Positions 1 through 9,301 of a stretch of DNA of 64,000 bases are shown one piece after another. The position numbers and the translations under genes are program-made. The notes beneath the pieces are model-generated. The model ran no database searches and had not been told where the DNA came from. It saw only the letters and a program-made list of their open reading frames with translations. The stretch's first letter is position 1. Every line of letters starts with the position of its first letter. Origin of the DNA: DATBFG01 sp036558645 (GTDB taxonomy: Bacteria; Acidobacteriota; Terriglobia; Terriglobales; Acidobacteriaceae); the NCBI GenBank assembly GCA_036558645.1, contig DATBFG010000030.1:1-64000 (forward strand). Direction: 5' to 3'.

Positions 1-23
1 TAGTTTTCGGAAGATCACGTTCA

Positions 24-446
24 TTATTCTCGCTGAACCCAGACCTTGTAGTTCATTACATGTCCGGCGCGGTCTCGTTCGGTTTCAACCTTACTGATGC
101 TCACTTCTCCGGCGATGGGCTCGATAATCTTCAACAGTTCAGCCCGAACTCCCGGATCGTCGCTGCTCTTAACCGCGCTTCCCGCTATTTGATAAATAAA
201 GCCGGACTCTCCATCCGGCAGAACCGTCACTCCGGTACGATGCGGGTTATGTTCGACAGGTTTGTCATTGAAGTCAATCCAGAGCGGTGAAAGAAAGACG
301 AAGAGCAGAATCAGTGAAACCATTACGTCATACTGAATCGTTCCGCGCTCGTAACCCCAGAGGATGTAGCCGCGGATTGTGCGCCAGATCGAGTTCATGG
401 GCACCGTTGGTGCGGCAACCTTCGTAGGTAGCTCTGCCCTGTCCAA
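24..446 (-). CDS. Small single-pass membrane protein, unknown function
   Basis: I do not recognise a named family. The 140-residue product has a cytoplasmic-looking N-terminus, one hydrophobic segment at about residues 41-57 (VMVSLILLFVFLSPLWI) and a polar C-terminal domain of about 80 residues that is probably extracytoplasmic. The annotated start is a TTG preceded by a GAGGGG-like ribosome site about 12 bases away. An ATG at 398 would give 124 residues and keep the membrane segment. The gene lies downstream of serS on the same strand, 70 bases away, and may be co-transcribed with it. Coding is supported by an intact frame and membrane-protein-like composition, but the function is unknown. 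Confidence 0.65.
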   Translation of the reverse strand: MDRAELPTKVAAPTVPMNSIWRTIRGYILWGYERGTIQYDVMVSLILLFVFLSPLWIDFNDKPVEHNPHRTGVTVLPDGESGFIYQIAGSAVKSSDDPGVRAELLKIIEPIAGEVSISKVETERDRAGHVMNYKVWVQRE

Positions 447-516
447 GTCTAGTTTCGCCCCCTCATTTCAAGCAATGTAGATGTTTCGAGCTGCGTCAAG
501 TTGCCCGACAAATGGA

Positions 517-1809
517 TCAGAACTTCTTGGGCGCGATCCGATCGGTCCCCAGATACGGCCGTAAAACTTCGGGAACCACAACGCTTCCATCAGCCTGTTG
601 GTTGTTTTCTACGATAGCAACCCATGTCCTCCCAATGGCGAGACCGCTGCCGTTGAGTGTGTGAACATATTCCGTCTTGCTTTTTCCCTCCGGGCGGTAG
701 CGGATGTTCGCGCGCCGCGCCTGAAACGATTCGAAGTTCGAGCAGGACGAAATCTCGCGAAACAATTGCTGTCCAGGCAGCCAGACTTCCAGATCATACG
801 TCTTGGCAGATGAGAAACCCATATCGGCGGTGCAGAGAGACATCACCCGATAATGCAAACCCAGCTTCTGCAGAATTTCTTCGGCGTCGTGAGTCAGGCG
901 TTCTAATTCTTGGTACGAGTCCTCAGGCCGCGAAAACTTCACAAGTTCGACCTTCTGGAACTGATGCTGGCGGATGATTCCTCGCACATCCTTTCCGTAA
1001 GAACCCGCCTCACTGCGGAAACAGGATGTGTAGGCCGTCAATGAGATGGGCAAACGCGAGCAGTCGAGTACCTCGTCCCTGTAGAGATTTGTGACCGGCA
1101 CCTCGGCGGTTGGAATTAGCCATAGCTCCTTTTCGCCGTGTGGAACGCGGAACGAGTCGCCGGCAAATTTCGGCAGCTGGCCGGTCCCATACATAGATTC
1201 CGAATTCACCATGAGCGGAGGCAGGACCTCGGTGTAGCCATGCTGTCCGGTGTGAAGATCCAGCATGAAGTTGGCAAGCGCACGTTCCAGCCGGGCTCCC
1301 AGGTCCCAATAAACGGCAAATCGCGCGCCCGATAGCTTGGCGGCGCGCTCCAGGTCGAGTACTCCCAATTGCTCGCCCAGATCCCAGTGCGACTTCGGCG
1401 TGAAGTCAAACTTGGGCGGCGTACCCCAGCGGCGCACCTCGACATTGTCTTCGGCGGTCTTACCTACTGGGACGCTGGCGTGCGGCAGGTTCGGAATGCC
1501 AGAGAGAATATCCTGCAGCCGTGCTTCCAGATCGTTCGTTGTTTTCTCGAGCTCCTGAATCTGCTCGCGCAGTTCCTTGGTCTCCGCAATGGCGGCAGTA
1601 GCGTCACCACCGGCCTTCTTCAGCTTGGCAATGTCTTCTGACGCGCGATTGCGCCGCGACTTCAAAGTCTCAGCTTCCGTAATCACTTTCCGCCTTTGGA
1701 CGTCTACGTCGCGGAAGCCATTCAAGACCGTAGAGGGGTCCATGCCACGCTGCCGTAGCTTTTCCTCGACCACAGGAAGGTTGTCGCGCACAAAACTCAG
1801 ATCAAGCAT
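517..1809 (-). CDS. serS: Seryl-tRNA synthetase
   Basis: This class II aminoacyl-tRNA synthetase charges tRNA-Ser (and tRNA-Sec) with serine in the cytoplasm. The 430-residue length is normal for the family. An N-terminal antiparallel coiled-coil arm covers about residues 30-105 and is rich in Lys, Glu, Arg and Leu. Motif 2 is visible as FRSEAGSYGKDVRG and motif 3 as GSGLAIGRTWVAIVEN near the C-terminus. The start is an ATG. In this genome the enzyme would also supply the Ser-tRNA-Sec substrate for SelA, encoded at the other end of the window. No anomaly is seen. Confidence 0.97.
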   Translation of the reverse strand: MLDLSFVRDNLPVVEEKLRQRGMDPSTVLNGFRDVDVQRRKVITEAETLKSRRNRASEDIAKLKKAGGDATAAIAETKELREQIQELEKTTNDLEARLQDILSGIPNLPHASVPVGKTAEDNVEVRRWGTPPKFDFTPKSHWDLGEQLGVLDLERAAKLSGARFAVYWDLGARLERALANFMLDLHTGQHGYTEVLPPLMVNSESMYGTGQLPKFAGDSFRVPHGEKELWLIPTAEVPVTNLYRDEVLDCSRLPISLTAYTSCFRSEAGSYGKDVRGIIRQHQFQKVELVKFSRPEDSYQELERLTHDAEEILQKLGLHYRVMSLCTADMGFSSAKTYDLEVWLPGQQLFREISSCSNFESFQARRANIRYRPEGKSKTEYVHTLNGSGLAIGRTWVAIVENNQQADGSVVVPEVLRPYLGTDRIAPKKF

Positions 1810-1941
1810 GGGAGGTAACTAATTTACAGAAAACAGAGCGGGAGTGCACGCTCAAGGTAGCACTATCACAGAGTACTGTAAGGAATGGAACTTGAGATGA
1901 GGGTTGGTCGCGATCAACTCTGGCTGTAAACTACCATCGCA

Positions 1942-3612
1942 ATGAGGCGTCCGGGTGTGAATATCGTGGGTGCGATTCTCATAGTCCTTTCTTTCGTGAC
2001 GCACGTTTTCGCGTCTGCCTATAATGCGCGCCCAAAATTGATCGTTATTGTCGTGATCGATCAATTTCGGGATGACTATCTGGAGCGTTATCGCGACCAG
2101 TTCGTAGAGGGAGGATTCCGTCTTTTCCTGGATCGTGGCGCCAGCTTCTCCGATTGCAACTACAACTATGCCACCACCCGAACCGCGCCGGGCCACGCAA
2201 CGCTCCTGACGGGTACTTACAACGATGGTCATGGCATCATCGATAACGAATGGTGGGATCCGCAAAAGAAGAAGATGGTGGGATCGGTTGAGGACGATGC
2301 GACCAAGCTCGTCGGCATTGCCAGCAATGCGTCTGGAGCTTCCCCGCATAACCTCATGGCCGATACGCTCGGAGATGAGCTCAAACTTGCCACACAAGGC
2401 AAAGGGCGTGTTTTTGGAATTGCATTGAAAGATCGTGCCGCGATCCTACCTGCCGGATTCGGCGGCGATGGCGCGTATTGGATCGATCCCAAGTCCGGAG
2501 CGTTTATCACTTCCACCTACTATCGAAGTGAGCTGCCGGCGTGGGCGCGTGAGTTCAACGATCGCAAATCCGCCGAGAAGTATCTGAATCGCGAATGGAA
2601 GGACGCATCCGGCAACGTACTTCGCAGCACAACGCCACCTGCAGGAAAGCCTGCGAGCTTCTATGAACAAGTGGGCGCGACGCCCTTCGCCAATGACTAC
2701 GAGTTTGAGTTTGCTCGCGAACTCATAAGCTCTGAACACCTGGGCGCCGGATCTGCCACGGACCTACTTATCGTTAGTCTGTCCGCGAACGATATCCTGG
2801 GTCATCAGGTTGGGCCGGATTCTCCACAACTGGAAGCCATGGTCCTGGCAACGGATCGCCAGCTTCTCGATTTCTTCAGTTTTCTCGGACGCCAACTAGG
2901 CTTGGCCAACGTCTGGCTCGCTCTTTCAGCCGATCACGGCATCGCACCTCTTCCCTCTGTTGCGACTAAGCTGCACCTTCCTGCCGCGGTCATGCCCGGT
3001 GATAAGTTGCGTGCCCAAGTAAACCAGGCGCTTGACGCAAAGTTGTCGTCCGGAAAATCCACTGAATTCCTCAAGGGTTTTGTCTATCCTATCGCCTGGC
3101 TAAACCAGGATGAGTTCGCCGCAATCCAGATGAAAGAAGATGATGCGGAACGTGCCGTGGGCGAGGCCATGAAACAGGCAGGCTTATTGGGTTATTACAC
3201 GCGTGCGCAATTGGCGCGCGGCGAAGCTCCTAACACGGATTTCGGACACAAATATCTCCATAGCTATTCTTCGCATGGTGGATGGTACGTGATAGGAGTT
3301 CCACCCCCTTTCGTCGTTGATTTTCCTAACGGCACTGATCATGCCACTCCATACCGGTACGATACCCACGTACCCCTGGCGTTTTATGGTCTGCCATTTC
3401 AGCCGGGAATTTATCGAACCCCGGCTGAACCAGTCGATCTCGCCGTAACGCTAGCTTCGTTGCTCGGCATCAATGCTCCGACACATTCCGTAGGAAGGGT
3501 GCTGACGGAAGCGCTGGCGCCACCCCGTCGAACAGACGTCTCGCCTTCTCCGGGCCACAACTCGTCGAAACCGCCGCAGGAGATGAAGCCCGCCGCAGGT
3601 GGGGCACAATGA
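1942..3612 (+). CDS. Secreted PafA-like alkaline phosphatase / phosphodiesterase
   Basis: The 556-residue exported protein belongs to the alkaline phosphatase superfamily (type I phosphodiesterase/nucleotide pyrophosphatase fold). A signal peptide is visible at residues 1-25. The metal-binding Asp40 lies in VVIDQFRDD, and the probable nucleophile Thr81 lies in RTAPGHATLLTG, which resembles the PafA subgroup. Later metal ligands appear in SADHGIAPLP and in the HSYSSHGG region. The family hydrolyses phosphate mono- or diesters in the periplasm, but the substrate cannot be read from sequence. The last codon overlaps the pyrD start (ATGA), so the two are translationally coupled even though they act in different compartments. 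The tail is Pro/Ser-rich and low in complexity. Confidence 0.88.
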   Translation: MRRPGVNIVGAILIVLSFVTHVFASAYNARPKLIVIVVIDQFRDDYLERYRDQFVEGGFRLFLDRGASFSDCNYNYATTRTAPGHATLLTGTYNDGHGIIDNEWWDPQKKKMVGSVEDDATKLVGIASNASGASPHNLMADTLGDELKLATQGKGRVFGIALKDRAAILPAGFGGDGAYWIDPKSGAFITSTYYRSELPAWAREFNDRKSAEKYLNREWKDASGNVLRSTTPPAGKPASFYEQVGATPFANDYEFEFARELISSEHLGAGSATDLLIVSLSANDILGHQVGPDSPQLEAMVLATDRQLLDFFSFLGRQLGLANVWLALSADHGIAPLPSVATKLHLPAAVMPGDKLRAQVNQALDAKLSSGKSTEFLKGFVYPIAWLNQDEFAAIQMKEDDAERAVGEAMKQAGLLGYYTRAQLARGEAPNTDFGHKYLHSYSSHGGWYVIGVPPPFVVDFPNGTDHATPYRYDTHVPLAFYGLPFQPGIYRTPAEPVDLAVTLASLLGINAPTHSVGRVLTEALAPPRRTDVSPSPGHNSSKPPQEMKPAAGGAQ

Positions 3613-4529
3613 ATGATCTCAGCGTAAGCTTCGCGGGCATCCAGCTCAAGAATCCCGTCATTGCCGCCAGCGGAACCTTCGGTTATGGCATCGAATTCGA
3701 AGACGTAGTGCACCTCGACCGGCTTGGCGGTTTTGTCGTGAAGGGACTGTCCAAGGAGCCGATGCCGGGTAATCCGCCGCCGCGCTTGTACGAAACGGCT
3801 GCGGGGATGCTCAACGCGATCGGTCTGCAAAACATAGGCGCGCGCGCGTTCGTGGACGAGAAACTCCCCAAGCTGCGCGAGATGAAGAACACCGTTGTGC
3901 TGGCCAATGTCTTCGGATACACCAGAGCCGACTATGAGCAGACTTTGCAGATTCTGAATGAGGGAGAGGGTATAGCCGCGTATGAATTGAACGTCTCTTG
4001 CCCGAATACGGCGCATGGAGGCATTCAGTTCGGCTCGGATCCTCGCTCGCTGGATGAGCTAGTCAGCATGGCGTGCCGTGTTTCGCAACGTCCCGTGATC
4101 GTGAAGCTGTCGCCCAACGTGACTAGCATCGCCCAAATGGCACGCATCTCCGAGGATGCCGGCGCGCATGCGATCTCACTGGTGAATACATTTATCGCGA
4201 TGGCCATCGACGCGGAGACCCGAAAACCACGTATCGCGAACGTCACGGCGGGACTCTCCGGCCCAGCGATTAAGCCTATCGCCCTCCGCATGGTTTATGA
4301 CGCATACAAGGCGGTAAAGATTCCTGTAATTGGAATGGGCGGCATTTCTACTGCCGAGGATATCGTCGAGTTCATGCTCGCCGGGGCTTCGGCGGTTGAG
4401 ATTGGAACCGCTAGTTACTGGGATCCCGTCGCTACAGAAAAAATCGTGGGTGAACTGGAGCGCTGGTGCGCTGATCATCGCATTGAAAAGCTGTCGGAGC
4501 TTACCGGCGGGCTGGTGACGGAGAACTGA
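3609..4529 (+). CDS. pyrD: Dihydroorotate dehydrogenase, class 1 (1B-like) catalytic subunit
   Basis: PyrD oxidises dihydroorotate to orotate in pyrimidine synthesis, using FMN. The 306-residue TIM-barrel starts with SVSFAGIQLKNPVIAASGTFG. The catalytic base is Cys131 in NVSCPN, which marks class 1; the membrane-bound class 2 enzymes have Ser there. The FMN phosphate site is seen in GMGGIS and the following AGASAVEIGTA. Class 1B enzymes normally partner PyrK, an iron-sulfur flavoprotein, but no pyrK lies next to this gene, so the partner must be elsewhere or the subclass differs. The start ATG overlaps the TGA of the upstream phosphatase gene. Confidence 0.95.
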   Translation: MNDLSVSFAGIQLKNPVIAASGTFGYGIEFEDVVHLDRLGGFVVKGLSKEPMPGNPPPRLYETAAGMLNAIGLQNIGARAFVDEKLPKLREMKNTVVLANVFGYTRADYEQTLQILNEGEGIAAYELNVSCPNTAHGGIQFGSDPRSLDELVSMACRVSQRPVIVKLSPNVTSIAQMARISEDAGAHAISLVNTFIAMAIDAETRKPRIANVTAGLSGPAIKPIALRMVYDAYKAVKIPVIGMGGISTAEDIVEFMLAGASAVEIGTASYWDPVATEKIVGELERWCADHRIEKLSELTGGLVTEN

Positions 4530-4535
4530 GGCCGA

Positions 4536-5825
4536 CTACTTTCCGCTGCTATACCAGATCGATCCCGGGGACTTGAAGTTATACCCTTCGCCCCACACTG
4601 CCTGCGTGTGTCCCTGGTCGTCGATGTCCATCTCAAAATAGTCGCCAAACGGGAACCGGAAGCCAGCGGGGTCGATGTACGTGTATCCCGGGACGTAGGT
4701 TGAAAGTCTCACTTCAGGAGACCAACTCGCGCCGCCGTTGGTCGAACTTCGGTAATAGGTGTTCCAGAGAGGATTCGATCGAGTATCCATCCAAGCGATT
4801 CGAACATCGCCTGCGCTTCCGGCAACGATGGCCGGGAAGGCGTGTTCGACGCCCGCGGGGGCTCTCGAAACGTCGATACCCGGCGACCAAGTCGCGCCCG
4901 CAGTCGTCGAAGTCGCGAAATAGATGCGCTCCGGGCCTTTCGCTGTCGCCCCGGCATTCCACAAGGCATACAGGGTTCCAGCTGCATCCGAGGTAAGCGT
5001 GATCTGTGCTCCCAGGTATGACCAGCCGCAGTGGTAGGCCGCGCATTCCGGAGCAGCCTGGGAGATTTGCATCAACGCATTCGACCAGGAGGCAGCGCCA
5101 TCACTCGACTTGCTGATGTACAAGTCGACCGTACCTTTTGGGTTGTTCGCCGGATATCCCGCCCAGGCAAAATAGACATTGCCGGTGGCGTCAACAGTCC
5201 CGCCGCCGGCCAGCGACCACTTGAGCTTCCCGGCTGAAGTGCGCCTCGTCGTGAAGGTCACGCCTCCGTCATGCGAAGCTGCCACAGTGAGCTGTCGGTC
5301 TTGATTGAAGGCGATGTAAACATCCTGTCCCCGGACCGCCAGAACCGGCTTGTCGGTCTCTTCGTTGCGCGCGGCAACGACCATTGACCAGCTTTGTCCG
5401 AAGTCGGTAGACTTCGCGACCACCAAGTCGGATTCGTGGTTTTGGACCCACGCCGCGTAGACCGTTCGACGGTCCGCCGGGTCTACGACGATCTGAGGAT
5501 CGAACTGTCCGGAATCCGCTGGACCAATCCGCCGCGGCGTCTGCCAAGTCACGCCATTATCGTCACTGCTGACCAAGATCAGCGTGGGCAATGGGCAGGA
5601 AGAGCAGCTAGGCACCGCACCATATTGAGGATAAAGGACATAAACGTGCCCGAAGCCGTCTGCAGCGAGAGCGGGTTCCCATTGATCGCCAGTCGTAAAT
5701 CCGAGGTGAGCCTGGGGAGTAAAACCCGAATTCGCCGCCCAGCCAAGAGCCGTCAAGCCCAACGTAAGTAATGACAGCGCAAGGATGCGCAGGGTCTTGC
5801 CGAGGTGAAGGAAACTGGCTGGCAC
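4536..5825 (-). CDS. Secreted Asp-box (BNR/sialidase-like) beta-propeller protein
   Basis: The 429-residue exported protein has a long signal peptide (about residues 1-31, with LRILALSLLTLGLTALGW). At least five Asp-box repeats of the form S-x-D/N-x-G-x-T/S-W follow: SSDDNGVTW, STDFGQSW, SHDGGVTF, SSDGAASW and SSTNGGASW. Such repeats build six-bladed propellers in sialidases, but also in many non-enzymatic sortilin-like folds. I see no arginine triad that would prove sialidase activity. The start is GTG with GAGG four bases upstream. The gene converges on pyrD with only six bases between the stops. Its function is probably glycan or surface related, but unproven. Confidence 0.8.
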   Translation of the reverse strand: MPASFLHLGKTLRILALSLLTLGLTALGWAANSGFTPQAHLGFTTGDQWEPALAADGFGHVYVLYPQYGAVPSCSSCPLPTLILVSSDDNGVTWQTPRRIGPADSGQFDPQIVVDPADRRTVYAAWVQNHESDLVVAKSTDFGQSWSMVVAARNEETDKPVLAVRGQDVYIAFNQDRQLTVAASHDGGVTFTTRRTSAGKLKWSLAGGGTVDATGNVYFAWAGYPANNPKGTVDLYISKSSDGAASWSNALMQISQAAPECAAYHCGWSYLGAQITLTSDAAGTLYALWNAGATAKGPERIYFATSTTAGATWSPGIDVSRAPAGVEHAFPAIVAGSAGDVRIAWMDTRSNPLWNTYYRSSTNGGASWSPEVRLSTYVPGYTYIDPAGFRFPFGDYFEMDIDDQGHTQAVWGEGYNFKSPGSIWYSSGK

Positions 5826-6115
5826 GAAACCTCAAAAAGGCGTGGAAACCGCTTGCAGACTGGACTTTAACCTGAATCCGGGCACCCGTCAACTTGAGGC
5901 TTTCCTAAGCAGGTGACCTTCGGCATTGTGTAGGCCAACCCGTGAACAGGGCGATTCCACAACTCGGCAGCCGTTGTTTCGCTGGGGTCCGTTACTTTCT
6001 GCACGCGCGGATCATCGAATGATTATCAACAGTTGATGGATTCTCTCGTCTGGCAATTGGACCATCGCCATTTTTTTGTTTATTGTGACTGAACAATTCT
6101 GGGAGCATATCTGAT

Positions 6116-6592
6116 ATGGCTAAAGCTACGTTTGCCGCTGGCTGTTTCTGGGGAGTTGAAGCTACTTTTCGCGCACTTCCGGGGGTGACCGCCACACGGG
6201 TCGGATACATCGGAGGAAACACGGTTAACCCTACCTACAAAGATGTCTGCACCGATACGACTGGTCACGCCGAAGCTGTGGAGGTCGACTACGATCCGGC
6301 GAAAGTCAGCTACGACCAACTGCTGAATGTCTTTTGGGAGAATCACGATCCGACGCAAGTCAATCGGCAGGGCCCTGACTGGGGCACGCAATATCGCACC
6401 GCGATCTTTTTTCATTCTCCTGAGCAGGAAGCCGCTGCGAAAGCGTCGAAGGAGAAGCTCGGTAATTCGGAGATGTATTCGAAGCCGATCGCAACCCAAA
6501 TCGTTCCGGCAACTACGTTCTATGAGGCCGAGGATTACCATCAGCAGTATCTCGAGAAACGCGGCATGGCGACCTGCCACATCAAGGCATAG
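6116..6592 (+). CDS. msrA: Peptide methionine sulfoxide reductase A
   Basis: MsrA reduces methionine-S-sulfoxide in proteins and free methionine. The 158-residue protein carries the signature GCFWG with catalytic Cys10. It also has the family blocks GVTATRVGYIGG, HAEAVEVDYDP, FWENHDPTQVNRQGPDWGTQYR and the C-terminal YHQQYLEK. A single late Cys in GMATCHIKA may be the resolving Cys. No signal peptide is present, so the enzyme is cytoplasmic. The start ATG is preceded by GGGAG. A strong intrinsic terminator follows, so the gene is probably monocistronic. The active-site residue is Cys, not selenocysteine. Confidence 0.97.
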   Translation: MAKATFAAGCFWGVEATFRALPGVTATRVGYIGGNTVNPTYKDVCTDTTGHAEAVEVDYDPAKVSYDQLLNVFWENHDPTQVNRQGPDWGTQYRTAIFFHSPEQEAAAKASKEKLGNSEMYSKPIATQIVPATTFYEAEDYHQQYLEKRGMATCHIKA

Positions 6593-6610
6593 ACAAACGA
6601 TCTGGGGACC

Positions 6611-6639
6611 GGGAGGGCTAAACGCTCTCCCTATTTTTT
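6611..6639 (+). terminator. Intrinsic terminator of msrA
   Basis: The stem GGGAGGGC (6611-6618) pairs with GCTCTCCC (6624-6631) through one G-T wobble, with loop TAAAC. It is followed directly by TATTTTTT. It lies 18 bases after the msrA stop, just before the end of the converging map gene. Confidence 0.88.
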
Positions 6640-7383
6640 CTATGCAGCCGTTAACAAGATCGGTTGTCCCTTGGTGATCACCAGCGTGTGTTCGTAGTGC
6701 GCTGAAGGCCGGCGATCCGCAGTGCAGACCGTCCACCCATCGCGGGCAAGGATGGCGCGACCCGAGCCCGCCGCTATGATGGGCTCTACAGTAATTACAA
6801 GTCCCTCGTTGAGGATTTGGTCAGCCTGCGGATCGGCAAAATTCGGCACGCGCGGCTCTTCATGAATGGTTCTGCCGATTCCGTGTCCACCTAGCTCGCG
6901 GATCACGGAGAACCCACTGCGCCGTACTTCACGCTCTATTACGCGACCGATCTCGAGTACGCGAAACCCGGCTCGCGCAACCAACATCGCCTTGGCGAAA
7001 GCGCGTTCCGCACAATCTTTGAGGAGCCTGCTTTCTTCGGAAAGTGTACCGACGGCTACCGTCTCGGCAGCGTCGGCCATGAACCCATCTTTTTCGATAG
7101 TGACGTCCAGCTTCACCAGGTCGCCTTCCTGGATCTTTCTGTCTCCGGGGATACCATGTACAGCTTCCTCGTTCACGCTGATGCAGTTCGCGCCGGGGAA
7201 ACCGTATACCAGTGAAGGAGCGGATTGCGCGCCTGCCGAGCGCATCACATCAGCGCCAACCTGGTCAAGTTCTCGCGTTGTCACTCCCGCGCGAACCTGT
7301 GCCCTCATTGCTTCGATCACCCGGCGCACGATGGCACCCGCAGCGCGCATGCGTTCCAGTTCTTCAGGCGTATTGATCGACAT
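6640..7383 (-). CDS. map: Methionine aminopeptidase, type I
   Basis: Map removes the initiator methionine from nascent proteins using a dinuclear metal centre. The 247-residue pita-bread protein shows the ligand blocks KLDVTIEKDGFMADAAETVAVG (two Asp), GHGIGRTIHEEPRVPNF (His and Glu) and GLVITVEPII (Glu), plus a C-terminal glutamate-less tail ending TKGQPILL. The substrate-binding His is in NEEAVHGIPGD. The ATG start lies 13 bases after the stop of an upstream four-helix membrane protein gene, suggesting a two-gene operon. It converges on msrA across the shared terminator region. Confidence 0.96.
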   Translation of the reverse strand: MSINTPEELERMRAAGAIVRRVIEAMRAQVRAGVTTRELDQVGADVMRSAGAQSAPSLVYGFPGANCISVNEEAVHGIPGDRKIQEGDLVKLDVTIEKDGFMADAAETVAVGTLSEESRLLKDCAERAFAKAMLVARAGFRVLEIGRVIEREVRRSGFSVIRELGGHGIGRTIHEEPRVPNFADPQADQILNEGLVITVEPIIAAGSGRAILARDGWTVCTADRRPSAHYEHTLVITKGQPILLTAA

Positions 7384-7396
7384 ATCTTCTCTATTC

Positions 7397-7813
7397 TTAG
7401 CTTAACTCACTGGCTGGCCACTGCGGGGCAAGCATCATCAGAAGAACGAACGCCGCCAGGTAGAATGGGGCAACCTGCGAGAGCGAAAAACCGAGAAAGC
7501 GCAGCACCAAGCCGTACAAGGCGATCGTTTCAGCGAAAGCATATGCGAGGATATAGCCCGTACGCCAACGGTTGATCGCGGCATCTGGAACTGGCATTGG
7601 AAGCGCAGCCGCAGCCGGTACGATCCAGAACCGGCGGAAGCCCATGATAAGAATCACCGAGGTGATTGCCATGAACGTCAAAACGTAAAAGATTATCAGA
7701 TTGGGAGGTGCAGCGCTCTTTGGCGCAGCCATCTCCGCAATCACCACATACAGGACAACACTGACCAGCATGGCGATGCGAATGAGCTTAACTACTCTCA
7801 ATGCAGGATCCAT
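7397..7813 (-). CDS. Four-helix membrane protein, unknown function
   Basis: I do not recognise a named family. The 138-residue product has four predicted membrane helices: IRIAMLVSVVLYVVIAEMA, LIIFYVLTFMAITSVILIMG, GYILAYAFAETIALYGLVL and VAPFYLAAFVLLMMLA. A Pro/Ala loop separates the second and third helices. It starts with ATG and ends 13 bases before map on the same strand, so it probably shares a transcript with map. No catalytic or metal-binding motif stands out. Confidence 0.72.
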   Translation of the reverse strand: MDPALRVVKLIRIAMLVSVVLYVVIAEMAAPKSAAPPNLIIFYVLTFMAITSVILIMGFRRFWIVPAAAALPMPVPDAAINRWRTGYILAYAFAETIALYGLVLRFLGFSLSQVAPFYLAAFVLLMMLAPQWPASELS

Positions 7814-7914
7814 GGCCTATTGTGACCCTATTTCGCTAAACGAGAGCCCTTCCTTAAGCCCTGTGTACCTGAATCAGCAATATGGGACCGCTCGAATCGT
7901 CCTTCACATCCTCA

Positions 7915-9210
7915 CTAATTTCCATGGTCATGACCTTTACCTGGTCGGGCGCGCAAGAAGACGTGGAATGACACAGGCTGATCTCCGTATGGTGAATCGA
8001 GCGACGAAGGTTTGGAATAGAACGTCACATCGGCGCCTAGTCCCAACTGCCAATGCTCGTTCTGAATGAGGTCACGTACGCCACCGAAGGTATATGCTCC
8101 GATGCGAAAAGATGGATGAACCGGCGAATCCGGAAACAACTCGTCTTTATCTACCAACTCGAGCCGCGTAAAAGCATAGTTGCGGTGTCGGAAATTCAGA
8201 GTTGATTCCAGCAGGTAACTGTTCAGCACCCGATCATCTTCCAGCTTGCGCTTGCGACCCCAGATCAGGCTGGTGGCCCAATTGCCATCATGCAGAGGAC
8301 GGTTGTATTCAATGGATGCGGTTTGGCGAAGTTCACTGCCTGGCTCAAGCGCCTCCGGATGCTCCAATCGTCCATAGCTGTATTGTGCTGTCCAATTCCG
8401 CGTTGGAGCCACGCTTGCACGCACCGACCAGGAATCCAGGCCATCCAACTGGATCGCCCAACGCTCCTCTCCAGGCTCGCGTCCATTGAATGCCGACGCC
8501 TCCAGCTTTACTCGGTCGAACACAAATCCGGTCGTGATCACTCCGAAGCTCGTATGCGTCGAGTCTTGCAGGTGATGACTTAGGGGCGCAGCGGGATCCT
8601 CCGATGCCGACTCGCGATGCAGATACATCACCGGGCCGATCGCGGGCTCTCCGACCGGGCCGCCATAAAGCAGCCATGAAACTTTCTCGCGGATGGGCAC
8701 GGTGTAATACGCCGCGAGCTCTGAAAATACATTATGTGGATGCTGATGATCGACCAATGGCTCGCCATGGTAGGTTTCGCCAGTCTGAAAGAGCAGCGGG
8801 AATCCAGGATGCGGTGAAGTTAACGACTCCGCTGAAAACATCTGTCGGAACAGAAGAGTGCCCGGTCCAAGCTGGTGCTGCTCCATCAGCATCAGGTAGT
8901 TCACCGATTCAGCCTTGCCCGCGCCTCGCGGACCACCCTGCTGGTTATAGGTTAAGAAGAGACTGCCGTGCGCCATCAAGTCCCACCCGCTACGGGAGGT
9001 CATCCACATGCGCTGTGGAACGGACGCTGGCTGCCAACCAGTACCCGACCCCACGTGCGGCGACGGCAGCTCCGATGTCATCTCCGAACTCATGTGCATG
9101 CTTGGCGATGGAGGCTGTTGATGCATATCCGTGTCGTGGCCTAAGGTCTGCGCCGCGGCAGTCAGGCTGACACTTAGGATCAGCAACAATGCAAGAAACA
9201 CTACCCTCAC
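7915..9210 (-). CDS. His/Met-rich exported beta-barrel-like protein, possible metal handling
   Basis: The 431-residue protein has a clear signal peptide ending at Ala20-Gln21. A His- and Met-rich stretch of about 30 residues follows (HDTDMHQQ, SMHMSSEM). The rest is alternating hydrophobic/polar sequence ending in an aromatic strand (FHVFLRARP) and the tail GHDHGN, as expected of an outer-membrane barrel. Internal DHQHPHNVFSE is another potential metal site. I infer involvement with copper or another soft metal. The small CHHH/CC protein gene upstream and two DNA dyads directly in front of this gene fit that idea. The family name is not known to me. Confidence 0.72.
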   Translation of the reverse strand: MRVVFLALLLILSVSLTAAAQTLGHDTDMHQQPPSPSMHMSSEMTSELPSPHVGSGTGWQPASVPQRMWMTSRSGWDLMAHGSLFLTYNQQGGPRGAGKAESVNYLMLMEQHQLGPGTLLFRQMFSAESLTSPHPGFPLLFQTGETYHGEPLVDHQHPHNVFSELAAYYTVPIREKVSWLLYGGPVGEPAIGPVMYLHRESASEDPAAPLSHHLQDSTHTSFGVITTGFVFDRVKLEASAFNGREPGEERWAIQLDGLDSWSVRASVAPTRNWTAQYSYGRLEHPEALEPGSELRQTASIEYNRPLHDGNWATSLIWGRKRKLEDDRVLNSYLLESTLNFRHRNYAFTRLELVDKDELFPDSPVHPSFRIGAYTFGGVRDLIQNEHWQLGLGADVTFYSKPSSLDSPYGDQPVSFHVFLRARPGKGHDHGN

Positions 9211-9246
9211 TCTTTTGACTCCCTATGCGAAAAACCTTCAAAACAC

Positions 9247-9280
9247 ACGATCATGCGATCGTGCTTCAGTCTGAAGCACG
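9247..9280. promoter_or_regulatory. Two abutting DNA dyads upstream of the His/Met-rich protein gene
   Basis: ACGATC-ATGC-GATCGT (9247-9262) is a perfect dyad. It overlaps a second one, CGTGCTTCAG-T-CTGAAGCACG (9260-9280), which has ten-base arms around a single base. They sit 37 bases before the start of the gene ending at 9210. No T-tract follows on the transcribed strand, so an operator is more likely than a terminator. The second dyad could also fold in RNA. Confidence 0.5.
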
Positions 9281-9301
9281 CACTTGGAAGGAATGTGAGG
9301 T

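Noticed and set aside
6080..6736. 218-residue minus-strand open frame
   Set aside because: It is antisense to msrA, which has an intact active-site motif, and it crosses the msrA terminator.
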